A stretch of 64,000 bases of DNA from Arsenicicoccus piscis (GTDB lineage: Bacteria > Actinomycetota > Actinomycetes > Actinomycetales > Dermatophilaceae): NCBI RefSeq assembly GCF_022568835.1, contig NZ_JAKZHV010000001.1:580587-644586 (forward strand). Reading direction: 5' to 3'. The position numbers were made by a program, and so were the translations under genes. Below, piece after piece: positions 18,559 through 26,765 of the stretch. The notes beneath the pieces were generated by a model. The model had not been told where the DNA came from. It saw nothing but the letters and a program-made list of their open reading frames with translations, and searched no databases. Each line of letters opens with the position of its first letter. The stretch's first letter is position 1.

Positions 18559-20010
18559 GAGGAATAGTCAAGACCTGTGGATTGGCGTGTCACGCGGCGT
18601 GAGCCTCACCTTCTGATTCGTCGGGGCGTTCGACGAGCTTGCCGTTCTTGAACTGGGCGCCGGCACGGACCAGTGCGACGAGGTGGGGCGCGTTCACGGC
18701 GCGCCACCGGTGCTGGGCGGACTCGATGAGTTTGAACGCCATCGCGATGCCGGCAGCGCGGGAGCCGGGGCCTTTGGTGACCCGCTGCCGGAGCCGAACG
18801 GTGGCGAACGTCGACTCGATCGGGTTCGTGGTGCGCAGGTGGATCCAGTGCTCAGCGGGGTAGTCGTAGAACGCCAAGAGCACGTCGAGGTCGTCGACGA
18901 TCTTGGCGACGGCCTTGGGCCACTTGGCGCCGTAGTCGGCCGTAAAAGCCTTCGCCGCAGCGATCGCGTGGGGCTTGTCCTCGGCGTTGTAGATCTCCGC
19001 CAGCGCAGCCTTCGCGCCGGGATGGGCCGACTTGGGCAGCGCGGCGAGGACGTTGCCGACCTTGTGCCACCAGCAGCGCTGCTCCTTGGTGTCCGGGAAC
19101 ACCTCGCGCAGCGCCTTCCAGAACCCGAGGGCGCCGTCGCCGACTGCCAGCGCTGGGGCGCGCATCCCGCGGCGTTTGCAGTCGCGCAGCAGGTCGGCCC
19201 ACGACTCGCTGGACTCGCGGAACCCGTCGGAGATCGCGACGAGCTCCTTGGTGCCGTCGACGCGGACCCCGATCATCACCAGCAGGCACACCTTGTCCTG
19301 CTCCAGACGGACCTTGAGGTGGATCCCGTCGACCCACAGATACACGTAGTCGGACTCGGTCAGCGACCGCTTGCCGAACGCCGACGCGTCGTCCTGCCAC
19401 TGGGTCGTGAGCCGCGTGACCGTCGCCGCGGACAAGCCAGCCGTCGAGCCGAGGAACTGCTCCAACGCCGGCACGAAGTCCCCGCTGGACAGGCCGTGCA
19501 AGTACAGCAACGGCAGGACCTCGGCCACCCCCGGGGACTTCCGCGCCCAGGCCGGCAGGATCGCCGAGGAGAACCGCTTCCGCTCGCCGGTGCTCTCGTC
19601 GATGCGCTTGTCGTTGACCCGCGGCTGACGCACCGGCACCGCCCCGGCGGCCGTGGCGACCTGGCGCGGGTCGTGGAACCCGTTGCGGACCACCAACCGG
19701 TGACCGTCCTCGTCGACCTCGTGTCGGTGCGCCTCAACGTACGCAGCGACCTCGGCCAGCAGCGCCGCGGCCAACATCTGCCGTGCACCATCCCGGGCGA
19801 GCTCGTCGAGCAGCGACCCACCCACCGCAGACGGGGTGTGGACGTTGGGCTCAGACTCCTCGTGGACTACCTTGAACATGGACGCGCCTTCCCGAACCGA
19901 CGCGCCAACGCCGGTCCTGATCAGTGAACTCTGAATTCGATCATCCTCGGGAAGGGGCGTTCCTTCACGTCACCCGGCCGAGAGCCATCCACAGGTTCTG
20001 ATCATTGCTC
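18559..20010 (-). mobile_element. Complete IS256-family insertion sequence (1452 bp)
   Basis: Bounded by imperfect terminal inverted repeats of about 24 bp. The left end is GAGGAATAGTCAAGACCTGT... and the reverse complement of the right end is GAGCAATGATCAGAACCTGT...; 19 of 24 positions agree, including ACCTGTGGAT. A 9-bp direct duplication CTCGGTCCG flanks it (18550-18558 and 20011-20019); IS256 elements make 8-9 bp duplications. It carries one intact transposase gene on the reverse strand. The exact duplication and intact gene suggest a recent, possibly active insertion. Confidence 0.92.
18590..19879 (-). CDS. IS256-family transposase
   Basis: Mutator-type DDE transposase of 429 residues moving the surrounding element. 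The catalytic triad is visible: D184 in LWVDGIHLKV, D248 in VGDGALGFW and E355 in TNPIESTF, with the family C/H motif EQRCWWHKVGNVL after the second Asp. The start is the ATG at 19877-19879 of the reverse strand. No frameshift or internal stop is present, so it is probably functional. Confidence 0.96.
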   Translation of the reverse strand: MFKVVHEESEPNVHTPSAVGGSLLDELARDGARQMLAAALLAEVAAYVEAHRHEVDEDGHRLVVRNGFHDPRQVATAAGAVPVRQPRVNDKRIDESTGERKRFSSAILPAWARKSPGVAEVLPLLYLHGLSSGDFVPALEQFLGSTAGLSAATVTRLTTQWQDDASAFGKRSLTESDYVYLWVDGIHLKVRLEQDKVCLLVMIGVRVDGTKELVAISDGFRESSESWADLLRDCKRRGMRAPALAVGDGALGFWKALREVFPDTKEQRCWWHKVGNVLAALPKSAHPGAKAALAEIYNAEDKPHAIAAAKAFTADYGAKWPKAVAKIVDDLDVLLAFYDYPAEHWIHLRTTNPIESTFATVRLRQRVTKGPGSRAAGIAMAFKLIESAQHRWRAVNAPHLVALVRAGAQFKNGKLVERPDESEGEAHAA

Positions 20011-20019
20011 CTCGGTCCG
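20011..20019 (+). repeat. Target-site duplication, right copy
   Basis: CTCGGTCCG next to the right inverted repeat, identical to 18550-18558. Joining the flanks restores a sequence where CAGGGTG (left) and CACCCTG (right) would pair around CGGAC...GTCCG, so the insertion split a structured leader. Confidence 0.85.
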
Positions 20020-20158
20020 CCTCGAATCACCCTGACAGCCAGGGGGATTCAGCTTCTTGCCAGGTTTTGGGGGGAGGGCCGCAAGGTCCGGCCAGGCCTG
20101 TGAGAGGCATTCCAGAGGGTGCGAAACGCTCTGGGCTTCTAAGGGGAAAGAAGGAATC

Positions 20159-20968
20159 ATGACTCGCTCGCGCATGACCGTTCGCATCGCTGCTTCTGCC
20201 GCGCTGGCCTGCGGCCCGCTCCTGGGTATCGCCGGCACCGCTCTCGCCTGTGAGCAGCCGGCCGGCGACCACGCCAGCACTGCTTCGCCCGCCACCAACC
20301 CGGGCTCCCGAGGCGACCACGTCGCTCCGAAGGGTGACGCCAAGGACACGGATGCCAAGGACACCAAGGACCACGGCTCGAAGGGCGACCACGGCAAGGG
20401 CGACCACGGCAAGGGCGACCACGGCAAGGGCGACCAAGGCAAGGGCGACCAAGGCAAGGGCCACGACGGCAAGGGCCACGACGGCAAGGGCCACGACGGC
20501 AAGGGTCACCACGGCAAGGGTCACCACGGCAAGGGTCACCACGGCAAGGGTCACCACGGCAAGGGCGACTGCACCGAGCCGACCCCCGCGCCGCAGCCCG
20601 AGACCCCGGTGACCCCGCAGGCGCCGGAGCCGACCGAGAAGCCCACCACCCCGGTCGTCACCACGCCCGTCGTCACCACGCCGGTCGTCGACAAGCCCGT
20701 GGTGAGCAAGCCGGTCGTGCACAAGCCGGTCGTGCACCAGCCCGTCGTCGTCACGCCGCAGGGCACGTCCGTGACGGTGACCGTCAGCACGAGCACGAGC
20801 AGCACGACCGCCGCCCCGGCCGCCTCCGCCACGACCACCGCGATGCCGGTGTTCGACGCGGGCGTGTCCGGCGAGTCGTCCGACCAGCTGGGCTCCGCCC
20901 TCGCGCTCGCCGGCCTGGTCGGCGCGATCGCGCTGGTGCCGGTCGCCCGTCGCCGCACGGACTCCTGA
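20159..20968 (+). CDS. Secreted surface protein with (GxxGK)n tract
   Basis: No known family. The 269 residues comprise a signal peptide (to about 30), an Asp/Lys/Thr linker, and a 12-copy pentapeptide tract at about 76-136. The tract moves stepwise through GDHGK x3, GDQGK x2, GHDGK x3 and GHHGK x4. After a Cys come Pro/Val repeats (PVVTTPVV, KPVVHKPVV) and a C-terminal hydrophobic span followed by RRRTDS. That end is a sorting-signal layout, but no LPxTG is present; MPVFDAG is the nearest upstream motif. His density suggests metal binding (inference). AAGAAGGAATC precedes the ATG at 20159. A hairpin terminator and a sortase-like gene follow. The IS lies 148 nt upstream and probably separates it from its own promoter. 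Confidence 0.8.
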   Translation: MTRSRMTVRIAASAALACGPLLGIAGTALACEQPAGDHASTASPATNPGSRGDHVAPKGDAKDTDAKDTKDHGSKGDHGKGDHGKGDHGKGDQGKGDQGKGHDGKGHDGKGHDGKGHHGKGHHGKGHHGKGHHGKGDCTEPTPAPQPETPVTPQAPEPTEKPTTPVVTTPVVTTPVVDKPVVSKPVVHKPVVHQPVVVTPQGTSVTVTVSTSTSSTTAAPAASATTTAMPVFDAGVSGESSDQLGSALALAGLVGAIALVPVARRRTDS

Positions 20969-21001
20969 CCACCAGGACGGCCGGACGCGACGCGCCTGAC
21001 C

Positions 21002-21046
21002 GAGCTCTGGCGGGGTCCATCCCTCGCGCGGACCCCGCCAGAGCTC
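21002..21046 (+). terminator. 17-bp perfect hairpin terminator
   Basis: GAGCTCTGGCGGGGTCC (21002-21018) and its exact complement (21030-21046) with an 11-nt loop, 33 nt after the surface-protein gene. The following 120 bases are CAGCAC/CACCAC microsatellite-like sequence without a gene. Confidence 0.85.
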
Positions 21047-21172
21047 ACCGCAGCACCTCGCACCACAGCAGCACCTCAACCCCGCAGCACCCGCACCGCA
21101 GCACCACCACCACAGCACCACCACAGCACCACCCGACAAGAAGACCCACCGAGAACCGCAGCAGGAGAACCC

Positions 21173-21898
21173 GTGAAGACGTTCAAGGCACTGGCCGGCG
21201 CCGCGCTGGCCGCGACCCTGCTCGGCGGCTGCGGTCTCGACCTGGCGGGCGCCCAGCCCAGCCACCGCGACCCGAGCGCGGCGACCGCCGCCGCTACGGG
21301 CACCGAGGCCTCGACCGCGAGCGCCAGCACCTCCAGCAGCACCTCGGCCACCTCCCCGACCACGGCCCCCGCGGGCACGCCGGCCACCACGGCACCCACG
21401 ACCAAGGCCACCACCAAGACGCCGGCCACCAAGGCGGCGACCAACACGCCCGCCACCACCGCCACGACCCCCGTGCGCGACGACGGCTCGCGCACGATCA
21501 GCATCCCGGTGCTGCACGTGTCGGCTCCGGTCACCACCTGCGCGGCGCAGAACGGCACGGTCACGCCGCCGTCCGACATCATGACGACCTGCCGGTGGAC
21601 CGGCAGCAACGACTTCGCCGCCCAGCAGGGGTCGACCGTGGTGCTCGGCCACGCGACCTACAGCGACAGCTCGGCCGGCGCCCTGGAGTACGTCCGTGAG
21701 CTGCACCGCGGCGATCGCGTCAGCGTCGCCGGCCAGACCTGGCAGGTCGACCTGGTGAGCCCCGGCGTCAACAAGCACTCGCTGCCCGGCTGGGTGAGCG
21801 CCACGACCGGCCCGCGCTACCTCGTGCTGCTGACCTGCGACACCTCCGAGCACAGCCAGAACGACCTGGTCCGGCTGGTGCCGGTGCCCGCGGCCTGA
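21173..21898 (+). CDS. Sortase-like lipoprotein (class E/F type)
   Basis: Predicted membrane-anchored transpeptidase. The N-terminus carries a lipobox, LLGGC with Cys20 as the lipidated residue. A 75-residue Ala/Thr/Ser linker follows, then a sortase fold from about 105. The catalytic triad appears complete: H160 in VVLGHATYSD, C222 in LLTCDT and R234 in DLVRLVPV. Most sortases have an uncleaved N-terminal span; a lipid anchor is less common. The GTG at 21173 follows AGGAGA. The neighbouring gene at 20159 has a membrane-span-plus-Arg tail and is the obvious substrate candidate. Function is inferred from the triad and context. Confidence 0.82.
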   Translation: MKTFKALAGAALAATLLGGCGLDLAGAQPSHRDPSAATAAATGTEASTASASTSSSTSATSPTTAPAGTPATTAPTTKATTKTPATKAATNTPATTATTPVRDDGSRTISIPVLHVSAPVTTCAAQNGTVTPPSDIMTTCRWTGSNDFAAQQGSTVVLGHATYSDSSAGALEYVRELHRGDRVSVAGQTWQVDLVSPGVNKHSLPGWVSATTGPRYLVLLTCDTSEHSQNDLVRLVPVPAA

Positions 21899-21977
21899 CG
21901 GGACCCGAACCGGGCGGGCGCCCGGCACGGCGAGATGAGTAGACTCGGCGACGCCGTCGTCGACCGAGGAGCCAGCC

Positions 21978-23414
21978 GTGAGCACGTCGCCCGAGTCCCT
22001 TGCCTTCCAGAACGCGCTACAGGCCGTGGAGGCCGTCGAGCCGCGCATCGCCGGAGCCATCCGCGACGAGCTGCACGACCAGCGCGAGTCGCTCAAGCTG
22101 ATCGCCTCCGAGAACTACGCGTCCCCCGCGACGCTGCTCGCGATGGGCAACTGGCTGTCGGACAAGTACGCCGAGGGCGTGAGCGGCCACCGGTTCTACG
22201 CCGGGTGCAAGAACATCGACACCGTAGAAGACGTGGCCGCCGAGCACGCGAAGGCCCTGTTCGGCGCGCAGCACGCCTACGTCCAGCCGCACTCGGGCAT
22301 CGACGCCAACCTCGTGGCCTACTGGTCCATCCTCGCCGCCAAGGTGCAGTCCCCCGCGCTCGAGAAGCTCGGCGCCAAGAGCATCAAGGACCTGAGCGAG
22401 GCCGACTGGGAGCAGCTGCGCAGCGAGCTCGGCAACCAGCGCCTGCTCGGCATGAGCCTGGACGCGGGCGGTCACCTCACCCACGGCTTCCGCCCCAACA
22501 TCTCGGGCAAGATGTTCTACCAGCACAACTACGGGACGGACCCCACGACCCAGCTGCTCGACTACGACGCGGTCGCGGCCCAGGCGCGCGAGTTCAAGCC
22601 GCTGATCATCGTCGCCGGCTACTCGGCCTACCCGCGGCGGATCAACTTCGCCAAGATGCGCGAGATCGCCGACGAGGTGGGCGCGACCCTGATGGTCGAC
22701 ATGGCGCACTTCGCCGGGCTGGTGGCGGGCAAGGTGTTCACCGGTGACGAGGACCCGGTCGCCAACGCCCAGATCGTCACCACCACCACGCACAAGTCGT
22801 TGCGCGGCCCGCGCGGCGGCATGGTGCTGTGCGACGAGACCTTCAAGGACTACGTCGACCAGGGCTGCCCGATGGTCCTCGGCGGCCCGCTCGGCCACAT
22901 GATGGCGGCCAAGGCGGTGTGCTTCGCCGAGGCGCGGCAGCCCGCGTTCCAGGAGTACGCCCAGCAGGTGTGCGACAATGCCCAGGCGCTCGCCGACGGG
23001 CTGCTCAAGCGCGGTGCCAAGCTCGTCACCGGCGGCACCGACAACCACATCGTGCTGATGGACGTCACGTCCTACGGCATCACCGGCGCGCAGGCCGAGG
23101 GGGCGCTGCTCGAGTCCGGCGTCGTCACCAACAAAAACTCCGTGCCCAACGACCCCAACGGCGCCTGGTGGACCTCCGGCGTGCGGCTCGGCACTCCGGC
23201 CCTCACCTCGCGCGGCCTCGGCACCGCCGAGATGGACCAGGTCGCCGAGCTCATCGACACCGTCCTCAAGCACACCAAGGCGGGTGTCACCAAGACCGGT
23301 GCCCAGGCCAAGGGCAAGTTCGAGCTGGCGTCCGGTGTGGCCGACGACGTCTCCGCCAAGGCGTCCGGGCTGGTCAGGGGCTTCCCGCTCTACCCGACGG
23401 TCGAGGGCGTCTGA
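21978..23414 (+). CDS. glyA: Serine hydroxymethyltransferase
   Basis: PLP enzyme interconverting serine and glycine with tetrahydrofolate, supplying one-carbon units. The 478 residues include [11 protein letters not shown], the [14 protein letters not shown] region, [12 protein letters not shown] and [14 protein letters not shown] with the PLP lysine K273. It is longer than the usual 415-430 residues: an insertion of about 40 residues at 115-160 ([20 protein letters not shown]) and a longer C-terminus mark the less common long type. The GTG at 21978 follows CGAGGAG. TAGACT (21940-21945) is a candidate -10. Monocistronic as far as can be seen. Confidence 0.95.
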   Translation: MSTSPESLAFQNALQAVEAVEPRIAGAIRDELHDQRESLKLIASENYASPATLLAMGNWLSDKYAEGVSGHRFYAGCKNIDTVEDVAAEHAKALFGAQHAYVQPHSGIDANLVAYWSILAAKVQSPALEKLGAKSIKDLSEADWEQLRSELGNQRLLGMSLDAGGHLTHGFRPNISGKMFYQHNYGTDPTTQLLDYDAVAAQAREFKPLIIVAGYSAYPRRINFAKMREIADEVGATLMVDMAHFAGLVAGKVFTGDEDPVANAQIVTTTTHKSLRGPRGGMVLCDETFKDYVDQGCPMVLGGPLGHMMAAKAVCFAEARQPAFQEYAQQVCDNAQALADGLLKRGAKLVTGGTDNHIVLMDVTSYGITGAQAEGALLESGVVTNKNSVPNDPNGAWWTSGVRLGTPALTSRGLGTAEMDQVAELIDTVLKHTKAGVTKTGAQAKGKFELASGVADDVSAKASGLVRGFPLYPTVEGV

Positions 23415-23462
23415 CCCGGCGACCAGCCCATGCGGTGGCGTCCAGGTGGCTAGCCTGGGCGC

Positions 23463-24089
23463 ATGTTCTCGACGACGGAGCTGATCGGCTATCTCGCGTC
23501 GGCCCTGATCGTCGTGTCCCTCGCGATGCGCTCGGTCGTGCGGCTGCGCACCATCTCGCTCGTCGGGTCGGTGACGTTCGTGGTCTACGGACTGCTCATC
23601 GGGAGCTGGCCGGTGGTGGTGTCCAACGCGATCATCGCCGGCATCAACGTCTGGTATCTCCGCCAGGAGCTGCGCCGCGGCGGCCGCGACCTCGGCGCCG
23701 TCCCGATCGCCGCCGATGCGCCCTTCCTGCTGGACTTCCTGCACTCCCACGAGCGCGACATCACCCGGTCCCAGCCCGGCTTCACGCGGGTAGACCCTGA
23801 GGACGTCGCGCTGCTGCTCACCCGCGACGGGTTGCCCGCCGGGGCCCTGGTCGGGCGCCGCACCGACCCCGACGGGTCGGTCCTCGACCTGCGCCTGGAC
23901 TACGTCATGGCGGCCTACCGTGACTCGCGGATCGGCCGATGGATCTACGGGGCCGGCGCGGCAGCGCTGAAGGACCTGGGCGTGCGCGAGGTCGTCGCCC
24001 ACCCCGCGACCGCGGGCCACCGGAGCTATCTGCTGGGCGTGGGCTTCGAGCCCGCCGACGAGGATCGGCTGGTGCGGCGGCTGCCGTAG
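23463..24089 (+). CDS. YgjV-like membrane domain fused to an acetyltransferase-like domain
   Basis: 208 residues. The first 70 form three short spans (LIGYLASALIVVSLAMRSVV, then LVGSVTFVVYGLLIGSWPVVVSNAIIAGINVWYL) like the YgjV inner-membrane family. The rest (80-208) is soluble and reads like a GNAT core: LRLDYVMAAYRDSRIGRWIY, then LKDLGVREVVAHPATAGHRSYLLGVGFEP. TAGCCT (23451-23456) lies six bases before the ATG, so translation is probably leaderless. The role is unknown; a membrane-tethered acyltransferase is the reading. Confidence 0.72.
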   Translation: MFSTTELIGYLASALIVVSLAMRSVVRLRTISLVGSVTFVVYGLLIGSWPVVVSNAIIAGINVWYLRQELRRGGRDLGAVPIAADAPFLLDFLHSHERDITRSQPGFTRVDPEDVALLLTRDGLPAGALVGRRTDPDGSVLDLRLDYVMAAYRDSRIGRWIYGAGAAALKDLGVREVVAHPATAGHRSYLLGVGFEPADEDRLVRRLP

Positions 24090-24210
24090 TCGCGCCGAGC
24101 CGACGGCGGTGAGGACCTCGTTTCCTGGCCGAAACACGACGTGAGCCCCGCCGAAACCCGACCGAACTAGCGTGGGCGGACACCAGCGGCGCGACCACAG
24201 GGAGGCCGTC

Positions 24211-25029
24211 ATGAGTCTGCCGACAACCGTCCGAGCCCGGGGCGGCGGGGTGCCTGCACGGGTCACCGGGGCGCCCACCCGGGCGCCGGATCTCGTCCTC
24301 GTGCAGACGACGCCACCGTCCCGGCATCGAACGGCGATGCTCGACTGCCTGGTCCGCGCGATCTCCGGGCGACGCCCGGGCATCGAGGTGCACGTGGCCC
24401 AGCCCGCAGGGATGTGGCCCTCGCTCGAGGAGATCGTGGTCGACCTCGACCGCCGCGGCCGCCAGGGCGTGCTCGTGCCGCTGCTGCTCGCACGCCTGCC
24501 GCAGCTGCCGCCCGAGCTCCTCACGCCCGTCCCGGCCCGCGGCGTCGTGAGCGGCGGGGTGCTCGGGCCGGACCCGATGCTCGCGAGCATCCTGCTCGAC
24601 CGGGTCTACTCCTGCGGGGCGCAGCTCGGCGACACGATCATCATCGCGGGTCCGCACGAGCACCCGGGTGCGGCCGACGACCTGCAGCTGGTCGCCGAGC
24701 ACGTCCGCCGCAGCTGGCCCGGCCGGGTGCTCGTCGCCGAGCGGCCCGATGCCGCCACGGTCACGGCCACGCTCGAAGCCGCCCGCACCCCCACGCACCG
24801 GGCGGTCGTGCTCGCGCCGTACGTCCTCACCGAGGACACCTTCACCGAGTCGCTCCGCGACGTCCCCGTAGACCGGGTGGCCAGGCCGCTGACCTGCACC
24901 GCCACGCTCGTGTCCCTGGTGGAGTCGCGCTACGAGACCGGCCGGGTGCGCCTGGAGCGCGACGCCGAGCTCGCCACGGGGCGACGCGAGGTGCCGTGGC
25001 CGGCGGGGGTGCACCGCGTCACGGCGTGA
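24211..25029 (+). CDS. CbiX/SirB-like protein lacking the chelatase histidines
   Basis: 272 residues with a CbiX-type alpha/beta layout: TAMLDCLVRAI, EEIVVDLDRRGRQGVLVPLLLARLPQ, GPDPMLASILLDRV, TIIIAGPHEHPGAADD and VVLAPYVLTEDTFTESL. In sirohydrochlorin/cobaltochelatases the first strand ends in HGS and the second motif carries a His; here the corresponding first region is VLVQTTPPSRH and the second has no His. So metal chelation is doubtful. The ATG at 24211 follows GGGAGG. Next genes are a HAD phosphatase and a transglutaminase. Function unknown. Confidence 0.7.
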   Translation: MSLPTTVRARGGGVPARVTGAPTRAPDLVLVQTTPPSRHRTAMLDCLVRAISGRRPGIEVHVAQPAGMWPSLEEIVVDLDRRGRQGVLVPLLLARLPQLPPELLTPVPARGVVSGGVLGPDPMLASILLDRVYSCGAQLGDTIIIAGPHEHPGAADDLQLVAEHVRRSWPGRVLVAERPDAATVTATLEAARTPTHRAVVLAPYVLTEDTFTESLRDVPVDRVARPLTCTATLVSLVESRYETGRVRLERDAELATGRREVPWPAGVHRVTA

Positions 25030-25111
25030 CCCGCGGCGGCGCACCGCGTCACCGCGTGACCCGTGCTGGACGGATCCGCCCCCGCCGCCGCGACCGGGAG
25101 AGGATGGCGTC

Positions 25112-25837
25112 ATGCTCGCTCCCGCACAGACCCCGTTCGACGCGTTCGTCTTCGACATGGACGGCACGCTGACCGACACCGAGGCGGTGTGGGACGACAT
25201 CCGCCGCGACCTGGCCGCCCGGCACGACCGGCCGTGGCCCGACGGCGCGACCCAGGCGATGATGGGCATGAGCACGCCCGAGTGGAGCTCCTACCTGGTC
25301 GAGACCGTCGGGCTGCCCGGCACCCCCGAGGAGGCCGCCCAGGAGACCATCGACGCCATGGTCGAGCAGTACCACCGCGACCTGACGCTCGTCCCGGGCG
25401 CCGTCGCGGCCGTGCGTCGGATGGCGGCCGAGCGGCCCATCGGGCTGGCCACCTCCTCGCCGCGGGTGCTCATCACGGCCGCGCTGGACGAGATGGGGGT
25501 GACCGACCTCTTCGGCGCCACCGTGTCCACCGAGGAGGTCGCCGCCGGCAAGCCCGCGCCGGACGGCTACCTGCGGGTCTGCCAGCTGCTCGGGGTCGAC
25601 CCCACCCGGTGCGCCGCGATCGAGGACTCCACCAACGGCATCCGGTCGGCGCTCGCGGCCGGGATGACCGTCATCGCCCTGCCGCCGCACTTCCACCCAC
25701 CCGCCCAGGACGTGCTCGACCGCTGCGCCGCTGTCATCGGCTCCCTCGACGAGCTCACCGAGGACCTGCTCGTGCAGATCTCGCCGCGCAGCACCACCGC
25801 GAGCACCACCGCTCCGAAGGAGGACACCCACCCGTGA
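25112..25837 (+). CDS. HAD-superfamily phosphatase (subfamily IA)
   Basis: Cytosolic phosphohydrolase, probably acting on a small phosphorylated metabolite. The 241 residues show motif I DMDGTLTDTE, motif II LATSS, motif III KPAPDGY and motif IV EDSTNG, with a helical cap between motifs I and II, as in beta-phosphoglucomutase-like enzymes. GGGAGAGG precedes the ATG at 25112. The stop overlaps the next start as GTGA. The last 20 residues are a Ser/Thr tail. Substrate not predictable. Confidence 0.92.
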   Translation: MLAPAQTPFDAFVFDMDGTLTDTEAVWDDIRRDLAARHDRPWPDGATQAMMGMSTPEWSSYLVETVGLPGTPEEAAQETIDAMVEQYHRDLTLVPGAVAAVRRMAAERPIGLATSSPRVLITAALDEMGVTDLFGATVSTEEVAAGKPAPDGYLRVCQLLGVDPTRCAAIEDSTNGIRSALAAGMTVIALPPHFHPPAQDVLDRCAAVIGSLDELTEDLLVQISPRSTTASTTAPKEDTHP

Positions 25838-26676
25838 ACGACCGCACCATCGACACCAACCAGCACCCGACGTCGGTCTCGGTCACCGCGCACGTCGAGG
25901 CCCAGGTGACCACGGTCTCCGATCTGGTCTTCTCGGTCGCCGTCGCGACCACGCCGACCGGTCCCGCCGTTACCGACGAGACACTCACCGTGACCGTCGA
26001 CGGTCAGCAGATGGTGCTCGAGGAGATCGAGGCGCCGTTCGGCGGGCGGCTGCACCTCGCCAACGGCATCCCCGCCGGGCAGCTGGTGATGGACTACGCC
26101 GCGACCACGAGCGGCTCGGCGCCCGGCGGCATCGTGACCGCCTACGAGGCGGTGCAGTTCTGCCGGCCCTCGCGCTACGCCGAGTCCGACAAGCTCGCGA
26201 TCATCGGGTCCAAGCGGTTCCAAGGCCTGGCCGGGCAGGAGCTGATCGACCGGATCGTCGACTGGGTCCACGAGAACCTCTTCTACGTCCCCGGCTCGAG
26301 CGGGCCCACCGACGGCGCCGTCGACACCTACCTCGCCCAGGAAGGCGTCTGCCGCGACTTCGCGCACCTGACCATCGCCATGCTGCGGGCCTGCGGCATC
26401 CCGGCCCGTCTCGTCGCGGTCTACGCCCCCGGGCTGACGCCGATGGACTTCCACGCCGTGGTCGAGGCGGCGCTCGACGGCCGTTGGCAGGTCGTCGACG
26501 CGACGCGGCTCGCACCCCGCGCGTCGCTCGTGCGGATCGCGACCGGCGCGGACGCCGGCGAGACGTCCTTCCTCACCACCCAGTCCGGCGGGCTGGTCCT
26601 CGGTGACCTGACCGTCACCGCGGTCGCCGACGGCGGGCTGCCTACCGAGGATCCGCAGGCGGTTGTCTACCTGTAG
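25834..26676 (+). CDS. Transglutaminase-like protein
   Basis: 280 residues with the transglutaminase/protease core triad: C173 in EGVCRDFAHL, H207 in MDFHAVVEA and D222 in WQVVDATR. The N-terminal 100 residues are beta-rich, as in the paired N-terminal domain of this family. Starts with GTG overlapping the HAD stop, with GGAGGA upstream. A full three-gene transglutaminase operon lies 2.5 kb downstream, with two more proteins of the same core, so three such proteins occur within 11 kb. Likely a cysteine protease or amide-bond-forming enzyme; substrate unknown. Confidence 0.87.
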   Translation: MNDRTIDTNQHPTSVSVTAHVEAQVTTVSDLVFSVAVATTPTGPAVTDETLTVTVDGQQMVLEEIEAPFGGRLHLANGIPAGQLVMDYAATTSGSAPGGIVTAYEAVQFCRPSRYAESDKLAIIGSKRFQGLAGQELIDRIVDWVHENLFYVPGSSGPTDGAVDTYLAQEGVCRDFAHLTIAMLRACGIPARLVAVYAPGLTPMDFHAVVEAALDGRWQVVDATRLAPRASLVRIATGADAGETSFLTTQSGGLVLGDLTVTAVADGGLPTEDPQAVVYL

Positions 26677-26699
26677 ACCCTGGTAGACCGTTGCCTGGG

Positions 26700-26748
26700 T
26701 CGGCGCCGCGCCGGGCCCTGAGCCGGCTCGGCGTCGCGCCGGGCCCTG
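26700..26748 (+). repeat. 21-bp direct repeat between convergent genes
   Basis: TCGGCGCCGCGCCGGGCCCTG (one base longer than 20, 26700-26720) recurs at 26728-26748 with one change. It lies between the transglutaminase stop and the convergent LON-domain gene and may act as a GC-rich terminator region. Confidence 0.5.
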
Positions 26749-26765
26749 GCCGCCGGGTGGCGGCC

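Noticed and set aside
18285..20158. ydaO (c-di-AMP) riboswitch before the surface protein gene
   Set aside because: Fragments such as GCTCACC...GGAGGCGAG look similar to the 3' part of the class, but the core motifs could not be aligned by eye. A covariance-model search of the IS-free leader would decide.
20384..20566. CRISPR-like regular repeat
   Set aside because: The 15-bp period lies inside an open frame and codes for GxxGK pentapeptides, with no spacers.
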